A program made the position numbers and the translations under genes. This document shows positions 26,386 through 32,322 of a stretch of 35,559 nt of DNA, piece after piece; the stretch's first letter is position 1; each line of letters opens with the position of its first letter. The stretch covers positions 1 through 35,559 of the forward strand of contig CAUQXC010000014.1 of the NCBI GenBank assembly GCA_963522175.1, written 5' to 3'. The DNA is from CAKAHY01 sp963522175. GTDB taxonomy: Bacteria > Bacillota > Clostridia > Lachnospirales > Lachnospiraceae. The notes beneath the pieces were generated by a model, which saw only the letters and a program-made list of their open reading frames with translations, did not search any database and was not told the origin of the DNA.

Positions 26386-27538
26386 TCGTCAAATCCTCCT
26401 TAAATTCGTCTGCTGCTTTAATCTTTAATGCCGGTCTTTTATCGCTTTCAGGTACAAGTGCCGGTTTACCTGTACTTGTTGTTACCATATCACCTACCAG
26501 AGTAGCAAAATCCTTTTTACCTATCTCATCTTCCACTTGTGCTAAAGTAAGAGGTGTTTTTTTCCACAAAATAGCTTCATCTATGCCGCTGTCTGTAAGC
26601 TTTTTAAAAGCCGTATCCATATCAGTCCAAGTTCTTGTTTTTCTGCCTGCTACCGCCTTCCATCCCGGTATATCGACGCCTTTTAATGCTTCTGCCAAAG
26701 CCCATTCATCTAAAACTTTTACCCAACTTGCAACGTCTCTCGCCTTCTGTAAGATAGCACCCACTTCTTCTAAAGTAAGAAGTTCAGGCTTTTTAAAATC
26801 CAGCGCTGCGAGTTCTCTACATTTTTCAGCGTGCTTTTCGCAAATCGGTCTGGCTTTGCAAAAGCCGCACCACGAACCTGCTTTTTGCTCACCTGCACCC
26901 ATGTACGCAAGGTCTACGAGAGGTTTTATGCTTTCTCCCCAAGCTTTTAAATCTTCCGCGTTCATACTGAACACCCCGCCGCCTTCCGCGTTTCGCGGCT
27001 GGAAGATGTGCATACGCACAATCTTAATGTCGAAGAACATCCCAAAGCCCTCAATTGCTCCAAGGGCATACAGTTTTAACTGCGGATTATCTTCCGGATT
27101 TACGGCAACGTTTCTGCCGTATTTGAGGTCGATGATGTGCAGCGTATTACCGCGAATGATAATACAGTCCGCCGTGCCGAAGCCCTCCGGCACATATTTT
27201 GAAAAGTCCACCTTTACCTCTGACCGCACCACAGGTTTGGTAGGTGCGGATAGTACAAGCTCTTTTATGTAGTCGACATATTCGTCCGTTAAAGTGTCCA
27301 TTTCTTTTTGATACTCTTCTCTTTTAGAGAAAGCTTTTAGCGTGCTGTTAAAAGACCTTTTCGGCAAGGGCTCTATAAAAGCATTTCTTAACTTCGCTTC
27401 GGCTATCTCGTGTGCAAGAGTTCCCTCTTTAGCGCTCGAGGAGGGTCTATCTTCGAAACCCTCTTCAAGTCTTGCGCTCGGGGTGCATTCAAGCCATCTG
27501 TGCGCCCCCGAAGCGCTAAGTACAGCGTGTTGACCCAT
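26378..27538 (-). CDS. DUF2800 Cas4-like/RecB-family nuclease
   Basis: 386 residues. Features: 'SASGAHRWLECTPSARLEE' (recognisable RecB-like start), 'EGTLAHEIAEAKLR', the PD-(D/E)xK core 'GFGTADCIII--NTLHIIDLKYGR' (about 140-165), 'PQLKLYALGA', and a cysteine cluster 'WCGFCKARPICEKHAEKC' (about 225-243) of Cas4 or AddB type that may hold an iron-sulfur cluster. DUF2800 genes stand directly before DUF2815 and PolA genes in Firmicutes phages. A recombination or replication exonuclease is likely. Confidence 0.88.
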   Translation of the reverse strand: MGQHAVLSASGAHRWLECTPSARLEEGFEDRPSSSAKEGTLAHEIAEAKLRNAFIEPLPKRSFNSTLKAFSKREEYQKEMDTLTDEYVDYIKELVLSAPTKPVVRSEVKVDFSKYVPEGFGTADCIIIRGNTLHIIDLKYGRNVAVNPEDNPQLKLYALGAIEGFGMFFDIKIVRMHIFQPRNAEGGGVFSMNAEDLKAWGESIKPLVDLAYMGAGEQKAGSWCGFCKARPICEKHAEKCRELAALDFKKPELLTLEEVGAILQKARDVASWVKVLDEWALAEALKGVDIPGWKAVAGRKTRTWTDMDTAFKKLTDSGIDEAILWKKTPLTLAQVEDEIGKKDFATLVGDMVTTSTGKPALVPESDKRPALKIKAADEFKEDLTNE

Positions 27539-27888
27539 TACAACCTCACCCCCATTTTTTGAAGCTCCGCCGCAAGCTCAGGCAGGCGTTCAGGAGCCAA
27601 TTGGGTAAGGGCAGCCACTCCGAATTTTGCAAGAAGCTGCTGGAACTCTCCAAGCCTTCCTGCGTCTTTTAACTGCACTGCCGCTACGGCTATCTGCTCT
27701 ATGGTGTATGTCGGTAGCTGTGTTGGTGCTGCAGGTGCAGCAGGTGCGGTAGGCGCAACAGGTGCCACAGGTGCGGTAGGTGCTGCAGGTGCAGCAGGTG
27801 TCACAGGTGCTGTTGTCTGATCCGACAACCCTAAGCACATTCTGGCAAAGTTAGCTACTTCTTCTAAACTGTTAAATCTTAATTCCAT
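27538..27888 (-). CDS. Small protein with Ala/Pro-rich linker
   Basis: 116 residues: a short N-terminal helix (1-25), an APT/AAPVAP low-complexity linker (about 26-60) and a C-terminal helical domain (about 62-116, 'QLLAKFGVAALTQLAPERLPELAAELQKMG'). Proteins of this plan occur before DUF2800 genes in Firmicutes phages and may be small adaptor or SSB-interacting proteins. The function is unknown. It shares TAATG with the next gene; the ribosome site is AAAGGAG. Confidence 0.65.
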   Translation of the reverse strand: MELRFNSLEEVANFARMCLGLSDQTTAPVTPAAPAAPTAPVAPVAPTAPAAPAAPTQLPTYTIEQIAVAAVQLKDAGRLGEFQQLLAKFGVAALTQLAPERLPELAAELQKMGVRL

Positions 27889-27890
27889 TT

Positions 27891-28067
27891 TTAAAAATCT
27901 CCTTTAATTAAAAAATTAGGTATTTCAACTGGCGTATCCACAGGCTTGTAAGTCACCTGTATTTGCGTAATTGCGCCGCTCGCGTCTGCGGACACTTTAA
28001 CATCCACAGGCCTGAGGTTCCCCTCATTCTTCCTCAGTGCTTCGTTGTAAAAATCCATTACATTCAT
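27891..28067 (-). CDS. Small phage protein, 58 residues
   Basis: The ATG at 28067 has GGGGAG ten bases upstream, overlapping the 3' end of the preceding gene, and TAA lies at 27891-27893, two bases before the next start. The sequence begins MNVMDFYNEALRKNEGNLR and contains a beta-rich 'GAITQIQVTYKPVDTPVEI'. Coding-like composition and tight packing make it a probable gene. The function is unknown. Confidence 0.6.
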   Translation of the reverse strand: MNVMDFYNEALRKNEGNLRPVDVKVSADASGAITQIQVTYKPVDTPVEIPNFLIKGDF

Positions 28068-28074
28068 TTTTGAT

Positions 28075-28323
28075 TTACTCCCCTTTGATTAATTCTATTA
28101 TTTCTTTATCTTCCAAATCGAACCTGTCCGCTATTCTCCACAATTCGTGGAGCGGCATATCAGAACAGTCTTTTATTCTGTTCTGATATGTCTTTTTTGA
28201 CCTACCTATAACGGTGGCCATTCTTTCATCTGAAATGGTTTCTTTATTTCCGGATATTCTCCCGGCAAGACTGCGAAATGCGTTAATACGCTTTTGATTT
28301 TTACTTTCTTTCAATTTCGGCAT
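28075..28323 (-). CDS. Small helix-turn-helix protein
   Basis: 82 residues. The helix-turn-helix pattern lies at about 28-62 ('ETISDERMATVIGRSKKTYQNRIKDCSDMPLHELWRIADRF'), resembling XRE-type regulators that lie before phage replication genes. The ribosome site is GAGGAGG. It likely binds DNA; the target is unknown. Confidence 0.7.
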   Translation of the reverse strand: MPKLKESKNQKRINAFRSLAGRISGNKETISDERMATVIGRSKKTYQNRIKDCSDMPLHELWRIADRFDLEDKEIIELIKGE

Positions 28324-28336
28324 TACTTCACCTCCT

Positions 28337-28705
28337 CTATAATTTTTTTATAAGGTCACTCAAAAGAAAAAAATCTTTTGTACGTGTTCCTGAAAACTCC
28401 TTATGCAAATCCCAAAAGAAATCAGCTGTAAATTCTTTGTCCATATCTTCGGTACGGATTCCCGCTGTACCGTCGCAATAGTGACGATAAAGCTCTTTTT
28501 CATCTTTATTCTTCACCGATATGCTGTATCTAGCTCCAAACTCTCCGCAGCTGGTATTTGTATAGGTTAGCGTATAAGGCTCTCCGTTTCTCTCGAAACT
28601 AAAAACCTTACGCGGCTGAGAATACCCACCACCATTGCAGGCTCTTCTCGAATCTACCATCGGATTCAGTTCTTCTTGTTCAATTAAAACAATATTCTTT
28701 AACAT
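28337..28705 (-). CDS. Hypothetical early phage protein
   Basis: 122 residues; 'YTLTYTNTSCGEFGARYSISV' suggests a beta sheet and the C-terminus is a helix ('FFLLSDLIKKL'). GAGGAGG stands before the ATG. No family recognised. It is in the early leftward operon between the pentapeptide repeat gene and a helix-turn-helix gene. Confidence 0.6.
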   Translation of the reverse strand: MLKNIVLIEQEELNPMVDSRRACNGGGYSQPRKVFSFERNGEPYTLTYTNTSCGEFGARYSISVKNKDEKELYRHYCDGTAGIRTEDMDKEFTADFFWDLHKEFSGTRTKDFFLLSDLIKKL

Positions 28706-28717
28706 ACTTTTCCTCCT

Positions 28718-28981
28718 CTATAAGTTTTTTATAAAGTCTGTAAACGTCTTTAAGAGGTCCGTGCCTCTTAAGTCTGCATCTCTTAAATCGGCACCTCTCA
28801 GGTCGGCGCCTCCTAGTTCTGCACATCTTAAGTCTGCTCCTCTTAAGTCCGCGTTTCTTAAGTCTGCTCCTCTTAAGTCCGCATTATTTAAATAAGCGCA
28901 TCTTAAGTCCGCGTTTCTTAAATCTGCTCCTGCCAAATCTGCTCCTGCCAAATCTGCGTTGGGCATAATATTTGAATGCAT
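28718..28981 (-). CDS. Pentapeptide repeat protein
   Basis: 87 residues, almost wholly A(D/E)L-x-x repeats: about 14 units from residue 8 (NADLAGADLAGADLRNADLR) to 78. This will form a right-handed quadrilateral beta helix. Small proteins of this kind can mimic DNA and bind gyrase (for example Qnr/MfpA), but this one is short and its target is unknown. The DNA shows a 15-base degenerate repeat. The ribosome site is AAGGAGG. Confidence 0.85.
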   Translation of the reverse strand: MHSNIMPNADLAGADLAGADLRNADLRCAYLNNADLRGADLRNADLRGADLRCAELGGADLRGADLRDADLRGTDLLKTFTDFIKNL

Positions 28982-29010
28982 TATTTTTCCTCCTTAGTTC
29001 TGTTCTTATG

Positions 29011-29039
29011 TTTACAATTAATATTTATTTCCTTACAAT
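29011..29039 (+). promoter_or_regulatory. Promoter for plus-strand unit A
   Basis: TTTACA (29011-29016), 17 bases, TACAAT (29034-29039). It is followed by a leader hairpin TAGGTG-TTGCCT-CACCTA (29047-29064) and the start at 29089. The layout matches that of unit B at 29512. Confidence 0.6.
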
Positions 29040-29088
29040 AGCTTTATAGGTGTTGCCTCACCTAAATAACATTGAAAGGAGTATTGCT

Positions 29089-29319
29089 ATGCGTAGACAT
29101 AATCCGCCTTTTAACGGATTGCGTTTTGTTTTGAATAAATCTACCGGCGAAATCCATGACCTAGACAATGAGAAACCTCAATGCCAGATAGATGAAATCA
29201 AACCGGGACATATTCATAACTGTGATTCTTACTCTATGGCTCAAGTAGCTCGTACATTTTTATCTCAAAATAAAAGTAACGGCTGCTACTATTGCAATCC
29301 ATCAAAAGACAAAGGATAA
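29089..29319 (+). CDS. Small Cys/His protein, plus-strand unit A
   Basis: 76 residues, starting at MRRHNPPF because AAAGGAG (29075-29081) is correctly spaced; an upstream ATG at 29050 lies in the leader hairpin and is unlikely. Conserved-looking segments: 'FVLNKSTGEIHDLDNE', 'CQIDEI' and a C-terminal 'GCYYCNPSKD'. The cysteines and histidines suggest a small zinc site. I recall such proteins in Clostridia but no function. It is transcribed alone, opposite to its neighbours, and its end overlaps the next minus-strand gene by 31 bases. Confidence 0.7.
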   Translation: MRRHNPPFNGLRFVLNKSTGEIHDLDNEKPQCQIDEIKPGHIHNCDSYSMAQVARTFLSQNKSNGCYYCNPSKDKG

Positions 29320-29495
29320 TCATTACCATTTTCTTTGGCTGCTTGAATCATTTCGAGCAGCTGTTCTTCTGGAATTTCAGATTGCAAGTGCTTACATATT
29401 TCTTCCTGAGTTTTGTAAGTTTGTACTATCTCATACATCATGGTTGACGCAAACTCTACATTTCTAATTCTTTTAAATGCTTCAAACCTCGTCAT
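29289..29495 (-). CDS. Small phage protein, 68 residues
   Basis: Begins MTRFEAFKRIRNVEFASTMM; helical and acidic toward the C-terminus ('EEQLLEMIQAAKENG'). AGGAG lies four bases before the ATG. It overlaps the plus-strand unit A gene tail to tail. It resembles short 'MTRFE--K' proteins encoded in Firmicutes prophages. The function is unknown. Confidence 0.6.
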   Translation of the reverse strand: MTRFEAFKRIRNVEFASTMMYEIVQTYKTQEEICKHLQSEIPEEQLLEMIQAAKENGNDYPLSFDGLQ

Positions 29496-29511
29496 ACGGC
29501 TCCTATTTTTC

Positions 29512-29540
29512 TTTACTTTGTTCTTAATCTCTCCTACAAT
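29512..29540 (+). promoter_or_regulatory. Promoter for plus-strand unit B
   Basis: TTTACT (29512-29517), 17 bases, TACAAT (29535-29540). It is followed by a GGCT-CTGCCA-AGCC hairpin (29550-29563) and AAAGGAG with 7-base spacing, as in unit A. Confidence 0.55.
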
Positions 29541-29586
29541 CTACTTACAGGCTCTGCCAAGCCGAGTAAATGAAAGGAGATTTGCA

Positions 29587-29784
29587 ATGACTGATTTGGA
29601 AAAGCGTGCCCATGACCTTGCTATTTTTTCACTTTATGTACAATACGATAGAGATTATCGTGATACAGGTAAGCAAGGCGGTAATATAGTTGCTATGTAT
29701 CAAAAATCTTACAAAGACTTTCTGATAGACCTTCGTTACGATGAAGACGGCAACCTATTTAACTGGGACGCTCCCCATAAATAA
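29587..29784 (+). CDS. Small protein, plus-strand unit B
   Basis: 65 residues from ATG 29587, preceded by AAAGGAG (29573-29579). The sequence 'MTDLEKRAHDLAIFSLYVQYDRDYRDTGKQGG' and 'SYKDFLIDLRYDEDG' is helical and charged. I do not recognise the family. It is a single-gene plus-strand unit whose end overlaps the next minus-strand gene by 30 bases, repeating the arrangement of unit A. Confidence 0.65.
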   Translation: MTDLEKRAHDLAIFSLYVQYDRDYRDTGKQGGNIVAMYQKSYKDFLIDLRYDEDGNLFNWDAPHK

Positions 29785-29982
29785 CATCGGGTTGCTTTCG
29801 CTCCCAAATTGTGACTGAATAAGTCTGCCAACTTGTTCAGTGTCTGAGAGTTTGAGTTCGCCCTCAAGCTCTCTTATTTTTGCTTGAAACATTCTATCCA
29901 TTCCTATTTTCAGAATTTTCCAATCTCGATAAGAAATTCCTTTTAAAGCTTCTGCATACTTAATTGCATTTTCTGTATTCAT
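29755..29982 (-). CDS. Small phage protein, 75 residues
   Basis: Begins MNTENAIKYAEALKGISYRDWKILK; helical, with 'RELEGELKLSDTEQVGRLIQSQ'. GGAGGAGG stands before the ATG. It overlaps the 3' end of unit B on the opposite strand. Function unknown; it is in the early leftward operon. Confidence 0.6.
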   Translation of the reverse strand: MNTENAIKYAEALKGISYRDWKILKIGMDRMFQAKIRELEGELKLSDTEQVGRLIQSQFGSESNPMLFMGSVPVK

Positions 29983-29993
29983 TTTTCCTCCTC

Positions 29994-30611
29994 CTAACCT
30001 ACCTTTTCTTCGTTCTTCTTATAAATCGTGTTACTTACTGATACATCCAAGCTGTACTTGTCCTTTACTGCCATCAGTTCTACTGTGTCCGCAAGTATCG
30101 GCTCCCTGTCTTTCAACATCTCAGGTGTCATAATGGCTTTCTTTATTATTTTTGGATAGCCGTATTTAAGCGATACAGCTTTGTTTGCTATCGTATTAGC
30201 CTTGATAAAATCAACCCTTGCAGGACTTTTCAAACCCTCCTGAAGCTTCTTCATCATTTCCTTTTGATGTTCCTTATCAAGCATTCGGAATATCTCAAAG
30301 CCCTCATAGCCTGATGCCTTGCGGAGTTCTGAAAGCATTTTGTACACCCACTTACGGAAGTCTTTTGCTTCTCTCTTCCTACTTTGGAATACCGTATCAT
30401 AAATGCCGTATTCATTTACAATTAGCATTTCCTGCTGTCTTCCTAAGTCGTCAGAGATGTGGTCGTTTGAAACGACCTCGTCTTCCAATCGTTCTTTTAC
30501 ATATTTAGTTTTCAGCCCTAAAGCGTTGCACACATCTTTAAGCACCGCCCACCATTCACCATCTTTTTCTACAAATCTGATTTCGTGGTTACACCACTTT
30601 TCTATTTTTAT
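29994..30611 (-). CDS. BRO-N phage antirepressor with an ATA start codon
   Basis: The frame includes the BRO-N signature 'IRFVEKDGEWWAVLKDVCNALGLK', then 'QEMLIVNEYGIYDTVFQSRK' and 'AKDFRKWVY', and a C-terminal helical part. A perfect GGAGGTGAT (30623-30615) is followed by TTT and ATA at 30611-30609, exactly where ATG is expected. No ATG, GTG or TTG occurs in frame until a GTG at 30545 inside the domain (giving 183 residues). Full length from ATA is 205 residues. Antirepressors relieve CI repression; here translation may be weak or lost. The stop codon of the regulator upstream is 12 bases before the ATA. Confidence 0.75.
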   Translation of the reverse strand: MKIEKWCNHEIRFVEKDGEWWAVLKDVCNALGLKTKYVKERLEDEVVSNDHISDDLGRQQEMLIVNEYGIYDTVFQSRKREAKDFRKWVYKMLSELRKASGYEGFEIFRMLDKEHQKEMMKKLQEGLKSPARVDFIKANTIANKAVSLKYGYPKIIKKAIMTPEMLKDREPILADTVELMAVKDKYSLDVSVSNTIYKKNEEKVG

Positions 30612-30623
30612 AAAATCACCTCC

Positions 30624-30854
30624 TTAGCTCTGTTCTTTTTCGGGAACGGTCTTTTTAAAAAAAATAGAGATTTTATCCCTATCTATTTTAAAAAGTGAAG
30701 CAAAGCCCGCTAATTCATCCGCCCCTATTGGTACAAACCCATTTTCTCTTTTTGCATACCACGCTCGAGTTTTATTAAAGCTTTTTGCGACATCTTCTTG
30801 AGATAAGCCGCTTGCTATCCTTTCAGCTTTCAATCTTTTCAAATCTAACTCCAA
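30624..30854 (-). CDS. Cro-like XRE regulator
   Basis: 76 residues from TTG 30854, chosen because GGAGGAGG precedes it by 7 bases; an upstream GTG at 30932 lacks a ribosome site. The helix-turn-helix lies at about 8-35 ('LKAERIASGLSQEDVAKSFNKTRAWYAKRENGF'). It is the first larger gene of the leftward lytic transcript, opposite the CI-like gene, so a Cro role is likely. Its 3' end contains an operator-like palindrome (30632-30647). Confidence 0.75.
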   Translation of the reverse strand: MELDLKRLKAERIASGLSQEDVAKSFNKTRAWYAKRENGFVPIGADELAGFASLFKIDRDKISIFFKKTVPEKEQS

Positions 30855-30942
30855 ATTTACCCCTCCTCCTTCTTCTTTTATTCCCCGTATAGCCAGATAG
30901 GACAGCTTTTCACGGCTTTTTAAGCGGCTCACGTAGACGCTG

Positions 30943-31020
30943 TTATTTCTTTCTTGTCACTAAGTAAATAATGATACAGCTTGCAATAATCTGTATTACG
31001 CTAAGTACCGTATTTAACAT
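30943..31020 (-). CDS. 25-residue membrane peptide
   Basis: ATG 31020 follows GGGAGG by 6 bases; stop at 30943. The peptide is a single hydrophobic helix ('LNTVLSVIQIIASCIIIYLV') with a basic end (TRKK). It lies in the leader of the lytic transcript after the 37-residue peptide. A toxin-like or regulatory leader peptide is possible; no proof of expression. Confidence 0.5.
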   Translation of the reverse strand: MLNTVLSVIQIIASCIIIYLVTRKK

Positions 31021-31048
31021 AATATACCTCCCTATAACCTTATTTATA

Positions 31049-31077
31049 TTGACAAAGCCTAAGAAAAACTTTATTAT
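31049..31077 (+). promoter_or_regulatory. Promoter of the antisense RNA
   Basis: Plus strand TTGACA (31049-31054), 17 bases, TATTAT (31072-31077). It points toward the 37-residue peptide gene on the other strand. A start near 31084 coincides with the GTGG-GAGGGG / CCCCTC-CCAC hairpin (31083-31107). Confidence 0.65.
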
Positions 31078-31083
31078 AATCTG

Positions 31084-31222
31084 TGGGAGGGGTTTCCCCC
31101 TCTCCACGAGGACTTTATAGCCCCCGTATTAGATTTATAAGTGCGATAAGCAAGTTGATTATCGCAGTAGCCAAGATGATGTTATTCAAGTTGTGGTTGT
31201 CTTGGCTATTTCTATTTTTCTT
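31084..31222 (+). ncRNA. Candidate antisense RNA to the membrane peptide gene
   Basis: Begins at a GC-rich 5' hairpin (31083-31107) and ends at an intrinsic terminator: TAGCCAAGA (31168-31176) pairs with TCTTGGCTA (31200-31208), extended by two pairs outside, followed by TTCTATTTTTCTT. The RNA is complementary to nearly the whole 37-codon gene and its 3' flank. This is the arrangement of type I antitoxin RNAs in Firmicutes prophages (compare txpA/RatA and bsrG/SR4, known examples). It is not matched to a named family. Confidence 0.6.
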
Positions 31223-31228
31223 AGACAT
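31115..31228 (-). CDS. 37-residue membrane peptide, type I toxin-like
   Basis: ATG 31228 follows ACAGGAGG; TAA at 31115-31117. A basic, polar N-terminus (MSKKNRNSQDNHNLNN) is followed by one hydrophobic helix (IILATAIINLLIALINLI) and a short RGL end. The size and shape match single-helix toxins of type I systems. It is the first gene after the lytic promoter (31275-31303), and an antisense RNA covers it. The start and ribosome site are good; toxicity is inferred. Confidence 0.65.
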   Translation of the reverse strand: MSKKNRNSQDNHNLNNIILATAIINLLIALINLIRGL

Positions 31229-31274
31229 CTTTTTTTACCTCCTGTTTTATTATGCTTTCCTCAAGCACATTTAT

Positions 31275-31303
31275 AGTATATATCATCCGTTCCCGTTTGT
31301 CAA
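31275..31303 (-). promoter_or_regulatory. Leftward lytic promoter (PR-like)
   Basis: Minus strand TTGACA (31303-31298), 17 bases, TATACT (31280-31275). The -35 lies in an operator-like palindrome (31289-31304). It would drive the membrane peptide genes, Cro-like regulator, antirepressor and further early genes. Confidence 0.8.
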
Positions 31304-31304
31304 C
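31289..31304. promoter_or_regulatory. Operator-like palindrome on the lytic promoter
   Basis: GTTCCCGTTTGTCAAC: imperfect palindrome covering the -35 of the leftward promoter. It shares GTT-C half sites with 31331-31346. The centres are 42 bases apart, four helical turns. Likely repressor or Cro binding. Confidence 0.5.
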
Positions 31305-31328
31305 ATTTATTTTTATTTTTTTAGCATA

Positions 31329-31357
31329 TTGTTTCTTTTTGGGAACTGTGCTATAAT
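31329..31357 (+). promoter_or_regulatory. Repressor promoter (PRM-like) with operator
   Basis: TTGTTT (31329-31334), 17 bases, TGC-TATAAT (TATAAT 31352-31357). The palindrome GTTTCTTTTTGGGAAC (31331-31346) covers the -35 and spacer, so the repressor could control its own gene. AAGGAGG and ATG 31380 follow. Confidence 0.7.
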
Positions 31358-31379
31358 ACTGGGCATAAGGAGGTATTAT

Positions 31380-31793
31380 ATGAAAACCAATTCTGAAATA
31401 GTTGACCTTATAAAAAGTTTATATATAGAAAAAGATATGTCTATGAGCGAACTCGCAAGACAGGTTGATATGGCTAAGTCTGCACTATCTAGGTATTTTA
31501 GTAAAGAACGGCAATTTCCTTTGAATAGGATACCTGCCTTTGCAAAAGCATTAAACGTTGAACCTGAATTTTTACTGGGCATAGATAACACCACTACAGC
31601 CTCAACCCTCACTTCGATATATGAGCAGTTAGAGCCGACAAGGCAGGTTAAGGTCGTTGACTACGCTAAAGAGCAGTTGAAAGAACAAGAGGAATACTGT
31701 TTTGTTAATGCAGCTCACGAGCGTACAGATATTGTCGGTACTAAAGAAATGAAAGACCACGACAATGATATTATGGACGATGAAAATTTCTAA
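31380..31793 (+). CDS. CI-like XRE repressor
   Basis: 137 residues from ATG 31380 with AAGGAGG. The helix-turn-helix lies at about 18-50 ('MSMSELARQVDMAKSALSRYFSKERQFPLNRIPAFAKAL'), followed by 'NVEPEFLLGID' and a short helical, charged C-terminus without a LexA-like protease domain. Induction would therefore depend on another protein, consistent with the ImmA/IrrE-like gene downstream and the BRO-N antirepressor. An upstream start at 31083 would add hydrophobic residues from the antisense RNA region and is rejected. Confidence 0.85.
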   Translation: MKTNSEIVDLIKSLYIEKDMSMSELARQVDMAKSALSRYFSKERQFPLNRIPAFAKALNVEPEFLLGIDNTTTASTLTSIYEQLEPTRQVKVVDYAKEQLKEQEEYCFVNAAHERTDIVGTKEMKDHDNDIMDDENF

Positions 31794-31806
31794 GGAGGTG
31801 TGTGCT

Positions 31807-32274
31807 TTGACTAGATACGAAGAGTTACTTGATGAGGCTTACAACAACAATCTCATAGTTAAAGAAAAGTCACTTGAATATTATGACGGACGGATTAAAG
31901 GTAATAAAATAGCAATTAGAAAAACGATAGAAACATCGGCGCAAAAAGCTTGCGTTCTTGCCGAAGAACTCGGACATCATTATACAAGTGCCGGAGATAT
32001 ATTAGACTTAAACAATCCGTCAAACGCAAGGCAAGAAAATATTGCAAGACTCTGGGCATACGATAAGCTCGTTGGTTTCGACGGCATTATCAGAGCCTAT
32101 AAAAAACGTCTCACATCTTCGGAAGAAATTGCGGATTATCTCGATATCAGCGTTGATTTTCTTCATGAATGTATCGACTACTACTCAAGTATATACGGTC
32201 CATACGTACAGTACCATGGCTTTTTTATACGCTTTAGTCCTTGTTTCAGGGTTTTTAGGCTGAAGAAAAGGTAA
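31807..32274 (+). CDS. ImmA/IrrE-like metallopeptidase
   Basis: 155 residues from TTG 31807, 7 bases after AAGGAGG; an ATG at 31765 would overlap the repressor by 29 bases. The motif 'CVLAEELGHHYTSAGDIL' (about 49-66) is the ImmA/IrrE active-site region, with E in place of the first H of HExxH. This variant is common in Firmicutes prophages, so activity is uncertain. ImmA proteins cleave the phage repressor after damage signals. It lies 13 bases after the repressor gene, as in ImmR-ImmA pairs. Confidence 0.85.
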   Translation: MTRYEELLDEAYNNNLIVKEKSLEYYDGRIKGNKIAIRKTIETSAQKACVLAEELGHHYTSAGDILDLNNPSNARQENIARLWAYDKLVGFDGIIRAYKKRLTSSEEIADYLDISVDFLHECIDYYSSIYGPYVQYHGFFIRFSPCFRVFRLKKR

Positions 32275-32322
32275 CGCTAAGTATTGAGAAAAAGTGATTA
32301 ATTTTTATAGGAGAATCTGAGA

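Larger units (their letters stand above)
30855..31379. promoter_or_regulatory. Divergent switch region
   Basis: This 525-base region has no long gene. It holds the leftward lytic promoter, the rightward repressor promoter, two operator-like palindromes, two small membrane peptide genes on the minus strand, and a plus-strand antisense RNA with its own promoter. Details are in separate entries. Confidence 0.7.

Noticed and set aside
28730..28960. 15-base degenerate repeats resembling a satellite
   Set aside because: They are the codons of the pentapeptide repeat protein.
31083..31107. GC-rich hairpin as a terminator of the lytic transcript
   Set aside because: On the minus strand the U run is about 10 bases away from the stem, so efficient termination is unlikely; it is better explained as the 5' stem of the antisense RNA.
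31083..31379. N-terminal extension of the CI-like repressor with hydrophobic segments
   Set aside because: The extension lies in the antisense RNA and promoter region, has no ribosome site, and the ATG at 31380 has AAGGAGG and a promoter just upstream.
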